From JAHBWV01 sp964588385 (GTDB lineage Bacteria > Planctomycetota > Phycisphaerae > Phycisphaerales > UBA1924): a stretch of 64,000 nucleotides of DNA. This document shows, piece by piece, positions 16,139-24,472 of the stretch. The stretch lies in NCBI GenBank assembly GCA_964588385.1, contig CAZPPG010000009.1, positions 1-64,000 on the forward strand. Reading direction: 5' to 3'. Numbering within the stretch: position 1 is the first letter of the stretch; each line of letters starts with the position of its first letter. The notes under the pieces were generated by a model, which saw only the letters and a program-made list of their open reading frames with translations, had not been told where the DNA came from and searched no databases. The translations under genes were made by a program, and so were the position numbers.

Positions 16139-17603
16139 GCGGGAGCGCGTCGGGGAGTTCCACGCGCATGGTGGTGCCCTGCTTCCACACGGAGTTGACG
16201 GAGATTGTGCCCCCGAGGGCGCGGACGGCGTGCTTGACGATGGCAAGGCCGAGGCCGGTGCCGCGTTTCCCGTTCCCGGCCCGCGCAGGATCCGCCTGAA
16301 AGAAGCGCTCGAAGATGCGTGCCTGAAGCCCGATCGGGATGCCGATGCCCTGGTCGATGACCTCGATCACGAGGTCACGCGGATCGGAGGGGGCGGGCGT
16401 GAAACGCACCCGGATGGGTGTCTTCTCAAACGCGAACTTCGTTGAGTTCTCGATCAGGTTGCGCAGAATCAAGCTCAGCAGGCGCGGATCGGAGCGGAGC
16501 CCCGCGGCTCGCGGATCGATCTCGAAGCACAGCGTGAGGGATCGCTCCGCGCAGGCGGATTCAAAGTGTTCGGTCAGGTCGACCGCCAGGGCCTTGGCGG
16601 TGATATCCGCCGGCTCGACGGAAGTCTCCGCCGTCTCCACGCGCGAGAGGTCCATGAGATCGCGGCAAAGATCCTCCAGGCGCGTGGTGGCGCTCGCGAT
16701 GGTTCTCAGGAAACGCGCGCGGGCCTCGGGGTCGTCGCCCGCCGCGTCCTGAATCGTCTCCACCGACGCCCGAATCGCGGCCAGCGGCGTGCGAAGTTCG
16801 TGAGAGGCGTTCGCAACGAAGTCGGTCTTGAGCTGCACAGCGGTCGCCAGCTCGGTGACGTCGCGGAACGTGAGCACCGCGCCGAAGCGTCGCGGGCCGG
16901 GTGAGCGTCCGGCGTCGAGGGCGCCCGAGCCGAACGCGGCCGCCGCGGGCGCAGCAGAGGCGGGTGCGGGCGGCCCGCTGGAAGATGGAGCGGGCGCGGG
17001 CAAACAAAGCGGGTGCGCGGAGATATCAAGGATCGCTGGAGCGGGCGCCCGAGCCAGGCGGACGCGCGCCCGGCGCGCCGTGCCGCGGCGTGCCGCGGCC
17101 GCGAGCGCGACGATGTCGGGCTGCGTGAAGATCTCTTCGAGGTCACGGTCAACGAGGCCGGCTCCGAACAGCTCTCCCGCGGCATCGTTCGCGATCCACA
17201 CTCGGCCGCCGGAGTCGATCCCGATGGCGGCGACATCGACCGCGGCGATCAGCGATTCGAGCACACGCAATCGCTCGGCGAGCGCGGCGCTCTGCTCCTT
17301 TGCAAGGCGGGCGAACTCTTCTGGCGAGCGCGGCGCCGCAGCGTTCGCGCTCGTGAGCCCGGCCCATGCGCGCGCGAGCGTGCGTTCGCGCGCCTCCACG
17401 ATCGCCGCGGAAGCCGACTTCCGTGCCTGCACCAGCAACACGAGAAGGGCCGCGACAAGAAGGATCAGGGCCCCAAGCCCGACACGGACAAGCGTTGGAA
17501 AGAAAGCAACGGCCAGCAGCAGCGCGAGACTCGCGATCGCGAGCGCCACCGCGCGTGTGAGCGCTCGAAGCGGCCGTGGAGTGGAGGTGTCGCCTGGGTG
17601 CAT
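16125..17603 (-). CDS. PhoR-like sensor histidine kinase
   Basis: This 492-residue kinase has two adjacent membrane helices at the N-terminus (about residues 15-60) with almost no periplasmic part, as in PhoR. A PAS domain follows (about 110-250, with an Ala/Pro-rich insertion), then the phosphoacceptor motif ASHELRTPLAA and an ATPase domain with N box NLIENSTKF, G1 DQGIGIP and G2 GTGLGLA. It lies 48 bp downstream of its PhoB-like partner. The porin beyond supports a role in phosphate starvation signalling; a pst-phoU cluster is not in view. Confidence 0.92.
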   Translation of the reverse strand: MHPGDTSTPRPLRALTRAVALAIASLALLLAVAFFPTLVRVGLGALILLVAALLVLLVQARKSASAAIVEARERTLARAWAGLTSANAAAPRSPEEFARLAKEQSAALAERLRVLESLIAAVDVAAIGIDSGGRVWIANDAAGELFGAGLVDRDLEEIFTQPDIVALAAAARRGTARRARVRLARAPAPAILDISAHPLCLPAPAPSSSGPPAPASAAPAAAAFGSGALDAGRSPGPRRFGAVLTFRDVTELATAVQLKTDFVANASHELRTPLAAIRASVETIQDAAGDDPEARARFLRTIASATTRLEDLCRDLMDLSRVETAETSVEPADITAKALAVDLTEHFESACAERSLTLCFEIDPRAAGLRSDPRLLSLILRNLIENSTKFAFEKTPIRVRFTPAPSDPRDLVIEVIDQGIGIPIGLQARIFERFFQADPARAGNGKRGTGLGLAIVKHAVRALGGTISVNSVWKQGTTMRVELPDALPPTAT

Positions 17604-17651
17604 GCCGCCCCGATTGTGGCAGGATCCTGGGTTCGCGGCGAGCCTGCGCCG

Positions 17652-18359
17652 TTATTCGTCAGAATCGTCCGGCTCGTCGGCGAGTCGATACCCGACACCT
17701 CGAACGGTCTTGACGAGGTTGGCCCACTGCCCAAGCTTCTTCCGGATCGAGGTCACGTGGACGTCGATGGTGCGCTCCGTGACGGTGATGCCGGGCCCCA
17801 TGGCGCGGGCCATGAGTGCCGAGCGGCTCAGCACCCGCCCGCCCGCTTGGAGGAGGGAGACGAGGATGCGGAACTCGGTGACGGTGAGCTTGATCGGCTC
17901 GCCGTCGACCGTCGCCTGATGCGTGCCGAGGTCCAGGTGCAGGCCGCGCAGCTCGAGAAACTGGCGGTCTTGGGCCGGGCCGCGTGAGCGCCGAAGGAGC
18001 GACTCGACGCGCGCCATGAGAACTTTGACGGAGAAGGGCTTCGTGACGTAGTCGTCAGCGCCCACCGTGAGGCCGACGACCTGATCGACCTCTTCGGACT
18101 TTGCGGTGAGGAGGATGACGGGAAGCTTTGCGGTGGCGGCATCGGCGCGGAGACGCGTGAGCACCTCGGTTCCCGACAGGCCAGGCATCATGACGTCGAG
18201 AATGACCAGGTCGGGGTGAACCTTGCCGACCAGTTGAAGGGCCTGGCGTCCGTCGTGAGCGGTTGAGGTCTCATAACCGCCCTTCTTCAGGTTGTACGCG
18301 ACGAGGTCCAAAAGGTCCCGCTCGTCGTCAACAACCAGGATGTGTGCGGCTGCGGTCAT
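17652..18359 (-). CDS. PhoB-like response regulator (OmpR family)
   Basis: This 235-residue regulator has a receiver domain with acidic pair DD near residue 11, phosphoacceptor Asp55 (LVILDVMMPG) and Lys107 (TKPF). A winged-helix DNA-binding domain starts near residue 135, with ERTIDVHVTSIRKKLG and VRGVGYRL. It is the natural partner of the kinase downstream. The ATG at 18359 is chosen because it leads straight into HILVVDDE. The divergently transcribed porin gene is the obvious target, through the shared upstream region. Confidence 0.94.
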   Translation of the reverse strand: MTAAAHILVVDDERDLLDLVAYNLKKGGYETSTAHDGRQALQLVGKVHPDLVILDVMMPGLSGTEVLTRLRADAATAKLPVILLTAKSEEVDQVVGLTVGADDYVTKPFSVKVLMARVESLLRRSRGPAQDRQFLELRGLHLDLGTHQATVDGEPIKLTVTEFRILVSLLQAGGRVLSRSALMARAMGPGITVTERTIDVHVTSIRKKLGQWANLVKTVRGVGYRLADEPDDSDE

Positions 18360-18817
18360 GCCCAAACCACCTATCTGCAAAGGTTTAGATACGATCGACC
18401 GAAACCCGATCTGATTGTGAAGAGCGTAGCCATACCCCCCTCTGCGTTGCCAGACCTAGGGCATTTGGATTGCGCGAAGTGTTGCCAGGTGCGCGGTGCC
18501 GCCGACTGGCGGCTGGAATGTGCACGGTGTTGACAAGTCAAGCCGAAGCGTGAAATTTGCAGAATCGAGACAAGATTGAGGGGGATAGGCCTCAAACCGG
18601 CTGGACATGATGCAAGTAAGCACTAGCATATTTCTCCGAGATTGTGTTGAACTCTCGGACGTTTGAACCGATGGAGATTTTGGACCAATCGAGCTCGGAC
18701 TGTACAAAATCCGTACAGGGCGGGGTCGAAAAAGCGGGATGTGGAAAACCGTAGTCAGGACTAGCATTGGAAATTGCGGCTGCTAACATGTCAGCCCACC
18801 CTTCGAAGGAGTCAAGC
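18360..18817. other. Divergent regulatory region between phoB-like and porin genes
   Basis: These 458 bases are distinctly richer in A+T than the flanking genes and contain no credible gene. A TTGACA at 18530-18535 could be a -35 for the porin but lacks a good -10 at 17 bp. A TGCTAACAT (18781-18789), an extended -10-like sequence 28 bases before the porin ATG, is an alternative. I could not identify a clear pair of direct repeats matching a Pho box. Confidence 0.4.
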
Positions 18818-20110
18818 ATGAAGAAGACGACTGCACTGTTTCTCGTGGCGGGCCTGGCGACGATCGCCAGCGCTCAGGACCCCACCCTTGACCAGTCTCG
18901 CGCTGAGCTGGCCAACATGAAGGCCGACGCCGCGAACCGTACCTCTCTCCTCGCCGCCGGCGCCGACGCTGGGCACGATGAGAAGGGTTTCTACATCGGC
19001 GATGGCGACAACTTCCGCCTGAACGTCGGTGGCCAGGTTCAGTTCCGTTACAACATGAACTTCCGCGACGAGGACTCCGCTCCTGACGCGAACGACGAGT
19101 TCACGCACGGCTTCCAGGCCCGCCGCACGAAGCTCGAGTTCTGGGGCAACGTCATCAACCCCAACCTGCACTACAAGGTCGTCGGCGCGTTCAACCGCGG
19201 CGACAGCGACACCGACGTCTCTGACGGCACCGGCACGGTCGGCTCCTTCAGCAGCGGCGGCGGCGACTTCGTCCTCGAGGACGCCTGGGTTGCCTACGAC
19301 TTCAACGAGAACCTGACCATGACCTGGGGTCAGTTCAAGGTTCCCTTCAACCGCGAGGAGATGGTCTCCAGCAAGTACCAGCTCGCGGCTGATCGTTCGA
19401 CCATGAACGAGACCTTCAACGCCGACCGCACGCAGGGCGTCTCCCTCGAGTGGCACAACGACAACTTCCGCATCATCGGTGGCTTCACCGATGGCTACCG
19501 CGCCACCAACAGCGACTTCGACAGCAGCTCTGAGGCCGACTACGCCCTCACCGGCCGCATCGAGTACAACACGATCGGCTCCTGGAGCCGCTTCAAGGAC
19601 TTCACCTCCTGGCGCACCGCCGAGAACGTCGGCCTGCTCTTCGGTGGTGCGGTTCACTGGCAGGACGGCGGCGAGACCGGCGGCACGGTGGACTCCGAGC
19701 TCTTCGGCCTGACGGCTGACGTCAGCGTCGAGGGCAAGGGTTGGAACCTCTTCGGCTCGGTCATCTGGACCGACGTCGAGCCCGAGGGCACCGACGGCAC
19801 CGACGACTGGGGCTTCAACATCCAGGGCGGCGTCTTCGTCACCAACAAGGACGAGATCTTCGCCCGTTGGGACATGCTCTTCCCGGATAACGATCGCACC
19901 GGCGACGATGACTTCACCACGATCACCTTCGGCTGGAACCACTACTTCGTCGAGGAGTCCCACGCCGCCAAGCTGACCGTCGATCTCCTGTGGTACCTGG
20001 ACGCGACCAGCGACACCGACATCGTCTCCCCGAGCACCGGCATCAACCTGCTGCCCTCGGACGATGATGATCAGTGGGGCATCCGCGCTCAGTTCCAGCT
20101 CCTGTTCTGA
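18818..20110 (+). CDS. Porin of the phosphate-selective OprO/OprP type
   Basis: This 430-residue outer-membrane protein has a classic signal peptide (MKKTTALFLVAGLATIASAQ), a short Leu/Ala-rich region, then alternating beta strands starting with FRLNVGGQVQFRYN. It has the family-typical ARRTKLEFWGNV, WVAYDFN, TWGQFKVPFNREE and final QFQLLF with terminal Phe. Length fits a 16-strand barrel. The ATG at 18818 has GAAGGAG upstream. Codon choice is strongly biased to C-ending codons, as in highly expressed genes. The adjacent PhoB/PhoR-like pair supports phosphate or other anion uptake, although family members may carry other solutes. Confidence 0.9.
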   Translation: MKKTTALFLVAGLATIASAQDPTLDQSRAELANMKADAANRTSLLAAGADAGHDEKGFYIGDGDNFRLNVGGQVQFRYNMNFRDEDSAPDANDEFTHGFQARRTKLEFWGNVINPNLHYKVVGAFNRGDSDTDVSDGTGTVGSFSSGGGDFVLEDAWVAYDFNENLTMTWGQFKVPFNREEMVSSKYQLAADRSTMNETFNADRTQGVSLEWHNDNFRIIGGFTDGYRATNSDFDSSSEADYALTGRIEYNTIGSWSRFKDFTSWRTAENVGLLFGGAVHWQDGGETGGTVDSELFGLTADVSVEGKGWNLFGSVIWTDVEPEGTDGTDDWGFNIQGGVFVTNKDEIFARWDMLFPDNDRTGDDDFTTITFGWNHYFVEESHAAKLTVDLLWYLDATSDTDIVSPSTGINLLPSDDDDQWGIRAQFQLLF

Positions 20111-20192
20111 TCCTGGCTCTACTTGGGATCCAGGACTGAAACCCACACCCAGGCCCTCAGGGCCAGTTCCTAGGGTGTGAAAACGCAAGCAC

Positions 20193-20228
20193 ACCGGGCG
20201 GGCCGCAAGGTCCGCCCGGTTGTTTTTT
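20193..20228 (+). terminator. Rho-independent terminator of the porin gene
   Basis: A perfect stem ACCGGGCGG/CCGCCCGGT is followed by a run of T (TGTTTTTT). It lies 83 bases after the porin stop. Confidence 0.92.
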
Positions 20229-20358
20229 GCTGCCGCAGCGGGTCACGCAGAGCAGGGACACATGTCTCGCCGCCAGGCACCGGCCAACTCACGCCGCCGC
20301 CGAACCCACCTTCCCACAACGACTTCCAACAGCCGCTCAAAATACCAAACAAAACCCA

Positions 20359-20387
20359 TTGACAGGCCGGTGGTCATAACGTACATT
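20359..20387 (+). promoter_or_regulatory. Sigma-70-type promoter of 20398-21477
   Basis: A consensus TTGACA (20359-20364) and TACATT (20382-20387) are separated by exactly 17 bp. Transcription would start about 7 bases later, only a few bases before the ATG at 20398. There is no SD sequence, so the message would be nearly leaderless. Confidence 0.7.
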
Positions 20388-20397
20388 CTCCGTACTC

Positions 20398-21477
20398 ATG
20401 GTCGCAACCACCGCGACAACTCCGCCCGCGCATGCCACTGGTTGCTTGCCAACCAGTGCTCCTCCTCCTCCTCGTTCCACGGCTCTTCGCTCCACCCCTC
20501 CTCCTTTCCCCACCTGGGACGACTCAACCCCCGACGCACTCTCCTCGCTCCTCCCTCCACCAACCCTCACCGACAGAATCCTCGACGACCTCGCCGTTCC
20601 CCAGTTCTCTCTCGCCATCGTCGCGATGAAGCACGGCCTCACCCTCAGCGGCATGCTCACGTGGCTCAACCTGCCCGAGACGCGTGAAGTCCTGGCCCTC
20701 CGCGAGTCCGCGGCGTACGCGCACGCTCGCCACGTCGCCGCCCTCAACATCGGCCACGCCGTCGAAACCGTCGCCTCCATCGTCCGCGACTACAACACCA
20801 CCGGCCCCGCACGCGAAGCCCAGGATCGCAAGACGCCCGGCTCCGCCCACCGCAGCGCCACCAACGCCCGCAAAGCCGCGTGGCTCCTCCTCCAGTTCGC
20901 CCGCATCGTCCCCGTCAACGAGGCCGACCTCCGCCATGCCACTGGCTGTTTACCAGCCAGTGCGAAGCACAACAGGTCCACTCCGTCGCGTGCTCATAGA
21001 ACCGCGAACGTCAGTGAGCATGCCTCTTCTTCCGCCTCTCCCCTCCCCAGCCAGCGGGTTCACCCCGCTGGCGTCCTCCCTGACCTCCCCCTCGCATCGT
21101 CCCTCAAGGACGATGCGAACTCAACCGCGAACGTGAGTGCGCGGACCTCTTCGTCCGACGCTTCCCTCCTTAGCCCGACGCTTCACGCGGCGGGCGCTCT
21201 CCCCGATCTCCCTCTCGCATCGTCCCTCAAGGACGATGCGAACTTCCCCCGGGTGGCATGCCTGCTCGAAGAGCAGGCATGTTCAGAATCAGAGAGTGCA
21301 GAGAATCATGCCACTGGCTGTTTATCAGCCAGTGCGAACAGCAGGACGCCAGTGCCATCGAAGTCCGCTTCGGACTTCGATGCTCTCCCCGACTCTCCCC
21401 TCGTATCACCCCACAAGACCATAGCGAACTCCCTCGACCCTCCCGCGCCCGTCCCACGACCAACCCACGCGGCCTGA
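20398..21477 (+). CDS. Repeat-hosting protein of unknown function (paralogue of 5011-6567)
   Basis: This 359-residue product begins MVATTATTPP. A palindrome-encoded HATGCLPTSA follows, then a Pro-rich linker and a helical domain (about residues 60-175: FSLAIVAMKHGLTLSGMLTWL, ARHVAALNIGHAVETVASIV, KAAWLLLQFARIV) that could include a helix-turn-helix. From about residue 180 the sequence is encoded almost entirely by palindromic repeats, giving HATGCLPASA, PLASSLKDDAN twice and HATGCLSASA. The start, domain layout and repeat invasion parallel 5011-6567. The helical domain looks genuine. The tail may be tolerated junk or a repeat-derived disordered region. No function is assigned. Confidence 0.6.
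   Translation: MVATTATTPPAHATGCLPTSAPPPPRSTALRSTPPPFPTWDDSTPDALSSLLPPPTLTDRILDDLAVPQFSLAIVAMKHGLTLSGMLTWLNLPETREVLALRESAAYAHARHVAALNIGHAVETVASIVRDYNTTGPAREAQDRKTPGSAHRSATNARKAAWLLLQFARIVPVNEADLRHATGCLPASAKHNRSTPSRAHRTANVSEHASSSASPLPSQRVHPAGVLPDLPLASSLKDDANSTANVSARTSSSDASLLSPTLHAAGALPDLPLASSLKDDANFPRVACLLEEQACSESESAENHATGCLSASANSRTPVPSKSASDFDALPDSPLVSPHKTIANSLDPPAPVPRPTHAA
20436..20458. repeat. CACTGG palindrome (family D, copy 1)
   Basis: Arms CACTGGTT and AACCAGTG enclose GCTTGCC. It is translated near the N-terminus of the protein at 20398-21477. Its loop equals that of the copy at 28085-28107 read on the other strand, while one stem pair differs by a compensated change. Confidence 0.8.
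20940..20962. repeat. CACTGG palindrome (family D, copy 2)
   Basis: Arms CACTGGCTG and CAGCCAGTG enclose TTTAC. It marks the end of the helical domain and the start of the repeat-encoded tail in the protein at 20398-21477. Confidence 0.8.
20998..21243. repeat. Tandem duplication of a ~123-bp hairpin-bearing unit
   Basis: Two diverged copies (20998-21120 and 21121-21243) each start with ACCGCGAACGT.AGTG and end with an identical palindrome whose arms are GCATCGTCC and GGACGATGC (21094-21116 and 21217-21239). Copy 1 also has the hairpin CCAGCGGG/CCCGCTGG at 21051-21071. Both are translated in the same frame and each encodes SSLKDDAN. Confidence 0.8.
21257..21281. repeat. Perfect 11-bp-arm palindrome
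   Basis: Arms CATGCCTGCTC and GAGCAGGCATG enclose GAA. A second perfect palindrome, CGAAGTCCG/CGGACTTCG around CTT, lies at 21359-21379. Both are inside the reading frame of the protein at 20398-21477. Confidence 0.8.
21312..21334. repeat. CACTGG palindrome (family D, copy 3)
   Basis: Arms CACTGGCTG and CAGCCAGTG enclose TTTAT. It is nearly identical to the copy at 20940-20962 and is translated as HATGCLSASA. Confidence 0.8.
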
Positions 21478-21555
21478 CCGCGCCTGACAACCGCATACCC
21501 CCAACCTCCGAAGAGCCCGCACCTCCGATCCGCTCCTCCAAGGAAACCGCCAGGT

Positions 21556-21590
21556 GGAGAGACGTCGCCTCCGGCGACTGAGAGGCGTTC
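21556..21590. repeat. Partial composite hairpin element (family C, fragment)
   Basis: GTCGCCTCCGGCGAC followed by an AGGCG stretch matches the first hairpin of the element copies at 6958-7185. The rest of the element is missing. It lies between two convergent genes, ending at the SpoVR stop. Confidence 0.55.
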
Positions 21591-23123
21591 TCACATCAAC
21601 CCATGCGCCGGCTTCGGCAGGTCCTCGCCCACCTTCTCCCGCTTAGGCTCTGCATTCAACTCCACCGCCGAGTACAACCAGTTGTCCTCGTTGACGCGGA
21701 TCATGAGGTGCACGGGCCTTCCCCAGAGGGCCCGGAGGGATTTCAGGGCCTGGGTGGCCTTGGAGGCATCGACCTCCAGCCCGACAAACTGATGCGAGAG
21801 AAACAACTCGCCCCGGTTCATGTAGTTGCCATCGACGACATACAGGAACGGCTGCCCCATGTTGGTCATCTGGAAGAGCAGCGTCTGCTTGATGCGATCA
21901 AAGTCGCGCGTGACGATGCGGACCTCGCCCGTCTGCGGGTCCTTCCTGAACTGGTACATCTGGTGGCGCTCGACAAACTCCGGCGTCAGGAACTCGTCGA
22001 GGAACGACACATCGTTGTAGATCCGCCGGACTTCAAAGATCTTCTCCCGTCCCTTCATCGACTTGTCGTCGAACGCCTCTTTCTGCCCGATCGAGTCCAG
22101 CGATTCCCACGCCGCCCCGTGCTGGCCCCGGTTCCAGCGCCGCTCGATCTCCTTCCAGAGCTCCACGCCGATCTTGTAGGGGTTGAACCCGCCCGGCGGC
22201 ATGTGAACCACGCCCGAATGCTGCTCCGCGTAATCAATGATCTCCTTGGCCTCGAGAAAGTGCTGCGTCATGAGCTTGGAGTGCCAGTAGGTCGCCCACC
22301 CCTCGTTCATGATCTTCGTCATGCCCTGCGGCGCGTAGTAGTACGCCTCATCGCGGATGATCGACAAGATGTCCTGCTGCCACTCGTCCAGTCTCCCGTG
22401 CCGCAGAAGGAACAGCAGCACATCACGCGTCGGCCGCTCGGGGATCCGCCCCTTCCCCGACTTCACCTCCGCGGCGTGCGCGTCCCGCTGACGCTGCATC
22501 TCCCCCTCGGGATTGATGAACGCATCCATGTAGCTCTTCGCCGGCAACTTGTGCGGCTCGAACGGATCCGCATCCGACGGATACACCGGCTCATCGCGCA
22601 TCATGAACATCGAGTGCGGATCGATCAGGTGCTCAAGCGCGAGGCAGTGGTCGATGAACCGTTCGACGGTCTCCACGCCCTGCCGCTCGATGTGGCGTCG
22701 CACGCGCGTCGCGTGGTTGGCCATCTCGTTCATCATCTTGCGGTTGGTCTTGCTGAACCAGAGGTTGTTCTTGAAGAAGTCCGAGTGGCCGTAGACGTGG
22801 GCCATCACCAGCTTCTGATCGGTGACGCTGTTGGACTCCTGCAGGTACGCGTAGCACGGATCGTTGTTGATGACCATCTCGTAGATGCGGCCAAGCCCGT
22901 AGGCGTCGCGCTTGGAGAGCTTCTCGTATTCCATGCCCCAGCGCCAGTGCGGGTACCGGACGGGGAAGCCCCCGAACGCCGCGATCTGGTTCATCGTCTC
23001 GAAGTCCAGGACCTCGTAAACGACCTCGAAAAAGTCCAGCCCGTACTCGCTGGCCTTGGCCTTGATGGCCTGCATGTGGGCGAGGAGTTCGGGCGTGAGT
23101 TCGGTGTGCGGCGTGCCTGCCAT
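21591..23123 (-). CDS. SpoVR family protein
   Basis: This 510-residue cytoplasmic protein matches the SpoVR family along its length: DFFEVVYEVLDFETMNQIAAF, WRWGMEYEKLSK, MVINNDPCYAYLQESNS, HVYGHSDFFKNN, NEGWATYWHSKLM and PYKIGVELW. The family was first linked to Bacillus spore cortex formation but is widespread in non-sporeformers, often with a yeaG-type kinase and yeaH, which are absent here. Biochemical role unknown. The ATG at 23123 is preceded by GAGGGGG. Confidence 0.93.
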   Translation of the reverse strand: MAGTPHTELTPELLAHMQAIKAKASEYGLDFFEVVYEVLDFETMNQIAAFGGFPVRYPHWRWGMEYEKLSKRDAYGLGRIYEMVINNDPCYAYLQESNSVTDQKLVMAHVYGHSDFFKNNLWFSKTNRKMMNEMANHATRVRRHIERQGVETVERFIDHCLALEHLIDPHSMFMMRDEPVYPSDADPFEPHKLPAKSYMDAFINPEGEMQRQRDAHAAEVKSGKGRIPERPTRDVLLFLLRHGRLDEWQQDILSIIRDEAYYYAPQGMTKIMNEGWATYWHSKLMTQHFLEAKEIIDYAEQHSGVVHMPPGGFNPYKIGVELWKEIERRWNRGQHGAAWESLDSIGQKEAFDDKSMKGREKIFEVRRIYNDVSFLDEFLTPEFVERHQMYQFRKDPQTGEVRIVTRDFDRIKQTLLFQMTNMGQPFLYVVDGNYMNRGELFLSHQFVGLEVDASKATQALKSLRALWGRPVHLMIRVNEDNWLYSAVELNAEPKREKVGEDLPKPAHGLM

Positions 23124-23267
23124 GGTCCCCCTCTTATCGGCTGGATAGGCCGGTCTCCCGACAGCCAACCAAAGCACCGCCAGACCATACGTGGAGGAAG
23201 GGGCCGGGGATCGGGCGGATCGTCGGACGGGGTTGCATACTCGCCCCTCGTGTGCGAGGATGTGCGA

Positions 23268-23843
23268 ATGGGATTCTTTAAGAAGCTGCTGAACCGTGAA
23301 TCGAACAGTCCTTCGAATCAACCTCCGGTCCCGCCGCGTGGAGGGGGTGGGGGCGGGGGTTCGTCGGGTCCGCCGCCAGGCGGTGGTGGGGGTGCTGGTG
23401 GGTCTGGTGGCGGGGGCGGCGTGTCGATCCGCCTGAACCTGCCGCATGAGCCAAGGCCGGAGAACCTGCCGCTCTTGGCGGAGATGGTGGTCAAGAACGA
23501 AGCGGAAGCGGGCGTCGCGCTCGACTACTCGATTGAGAGTCTGAAGCAGATCGATACGGTCCTGTCCCAGTTGCGTGCCGAGGGCGCCACGCCATCGTCT
23601 GTACCAGACATGGTCTTCTGCATGGGGTGCTACGTGGGCGAGGTGATGCGTCGGAAGTACGGGGGCGAATGGGTCGAGCCGCGAGCGGACATTCCGTTGG
23701 GACCGTTCCCACTGCTGCGGTACGGAAACGGCAGCCACTGTGCGCCGATCGGGAAGGCGTTCAAATGCCTGCAGAACGGCGCGGGCGACAGCGTGCATTA
23801 CTTCAGCGGCGTGATGCACCCAAGTGCGATGAAGCAGGGTTGA
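23268..23843 (+). CDS. Unknown protein with poly-Gly linker, paralogue of next gene
   Basis: This 191-residue protein starts MGFFKKLLN, has a long Gly/Pro linker (about residues 25-58) and then a globular domain with VALDYSIESLKQIDTVL and FCMGCYVGEVMRRKYGGEW. The next gene encodes the same domain without the linker. The basic-amphipathic start could bind membrane. I do not recognise the family. An alternative GTG start lies two codons upstream. It is divergent from SpoVR. Confidence 0.7.
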   Translation: MGFFKKLLNRESNSPSNQPPVPPRGGGGGGGSSGPPPGGGGGAGGSGGGGGVSIRLNLPHEPRPENLPLLAEMVVKNEAEAGVALDYSIESLKQIDTVLSQLRAEGATPSSVPDMVFCMGCYVGEVMRRKYGGEWVEPRADIPLGPFPLLRYGNGSHCAPIGKAFKCLQNGAGDSVHYFSGVMHPSAMKQG

Positions 23844-23879
23844 GCGACGGGTGTGGTCGCTGGCTGGGAGGACGATCTC

Positions 23880-24377
23880 ATGGGACTGTTCAAGAAGCTG
23901 CTGGGTGGACTCGGTGTGCCGGTTGGCTACGCTGAGTGGCGTCGATTCGAGATACCCTTCGCCCCCGAGCCGGGCAACCTGGATCGGCTTGCGGAGGCCA
24001 TCGTTGAGACGATCAAGCGGATCGAAGGTGTCGCCCTTGATTACTCGCCGGAGAGTCTGAGGGACGTCGACAAGATCCTCCTCCGTTTCCATGAGGATGG
24101 GATGCGTGTGCGATTCATCGCCGACCCGCTCTTCTGCCTCGGGTGCTATGTCGGCGAGGTGATGTGCCGCAGACTCGGTGCGCAATGGGTCGACCCGCCG
24201 AACCAGATGATGGGCATGTTTCCGGTCACTCTGATAGGCGACAGCTATTCGACTCCGATCACCAAGGTGTACAAGCACGTCATGAACGGTTCTGAAGATA
24301 GCGTGTACTTCTTCTATCGGGCAATGGAGAGCGACGTGCTGCGGGCGTCAACGGAGGGTGCGCCGCCGCCCCCGTGA
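23880..24377 (+). CDS. Unknown protein, paralogue of preceding gene
   Basis: This 165-residue protein starts MGLFKKLLG and keeps VALDYSPESLRDVDKIL and LFCLGCYVGEVMCRRLGAQW, clearly homologous to the product of 23268-23843. Here the poly-Gly linker is replaced by about 20 ordinary residues. The two genes are 36 bp apart and probably arose by tandem duplication. They look like members of an immunity-protein-like or DUF family, but no toxin gene is adjacent. Confidence 0.7.
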   Translation: MGLFKKLLGGLGVPVGYAEWRRFEIPFAPEPGNLDRLAEAIVETIKRIEGVALDYSPESLRDVDKILLRFHEDGMRVRFIADPLFCLGCYVGEVMCRRLGAQWVDPPNQMMGMFPVTLIGDSYSTPITKVYKHVMNGSEDSVYFFYRAMESDVLRASTEGAPPPP

Positions 24378-24393
24378 TGGCATCGCTTGGCAT

Positions 24394-24430
24394 AGAAAGA
24401 ACAAGGCCCCGCCCTTTCGGACGAGGCCTC
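24394..24430 (-). terminator. Terminator of the PEP-CTERM gene
   Basis: On the minus strand AGGCCTCGTCC pairs with GGGCGGGGCCT (two G-U pairs) around GAAA, followed by TGTTCTTT. It lies 43 bases after the stop at 24473. Confidence 0.75.
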
Positions 24431-24472
24431 GCATGAAGACGCTCAGGGAATCAAATCAGGAGACAGGCCGAT

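Noticed and set aside
20998..21243. Possible CRISPR array in the repeat tail of 20398-21477
   Set aside because: There are only two diverged ~123-bp units containing short palindromes, without regular spacers, and no cas genes nearby.
21591..24278. Extending the SpoVR gene upstream to 24278
   Set aside because: The frame is open, but the added sequence is antisense to the two clear paralogous genes at 23268-24377, and a good SD supports the ATG at 23123.
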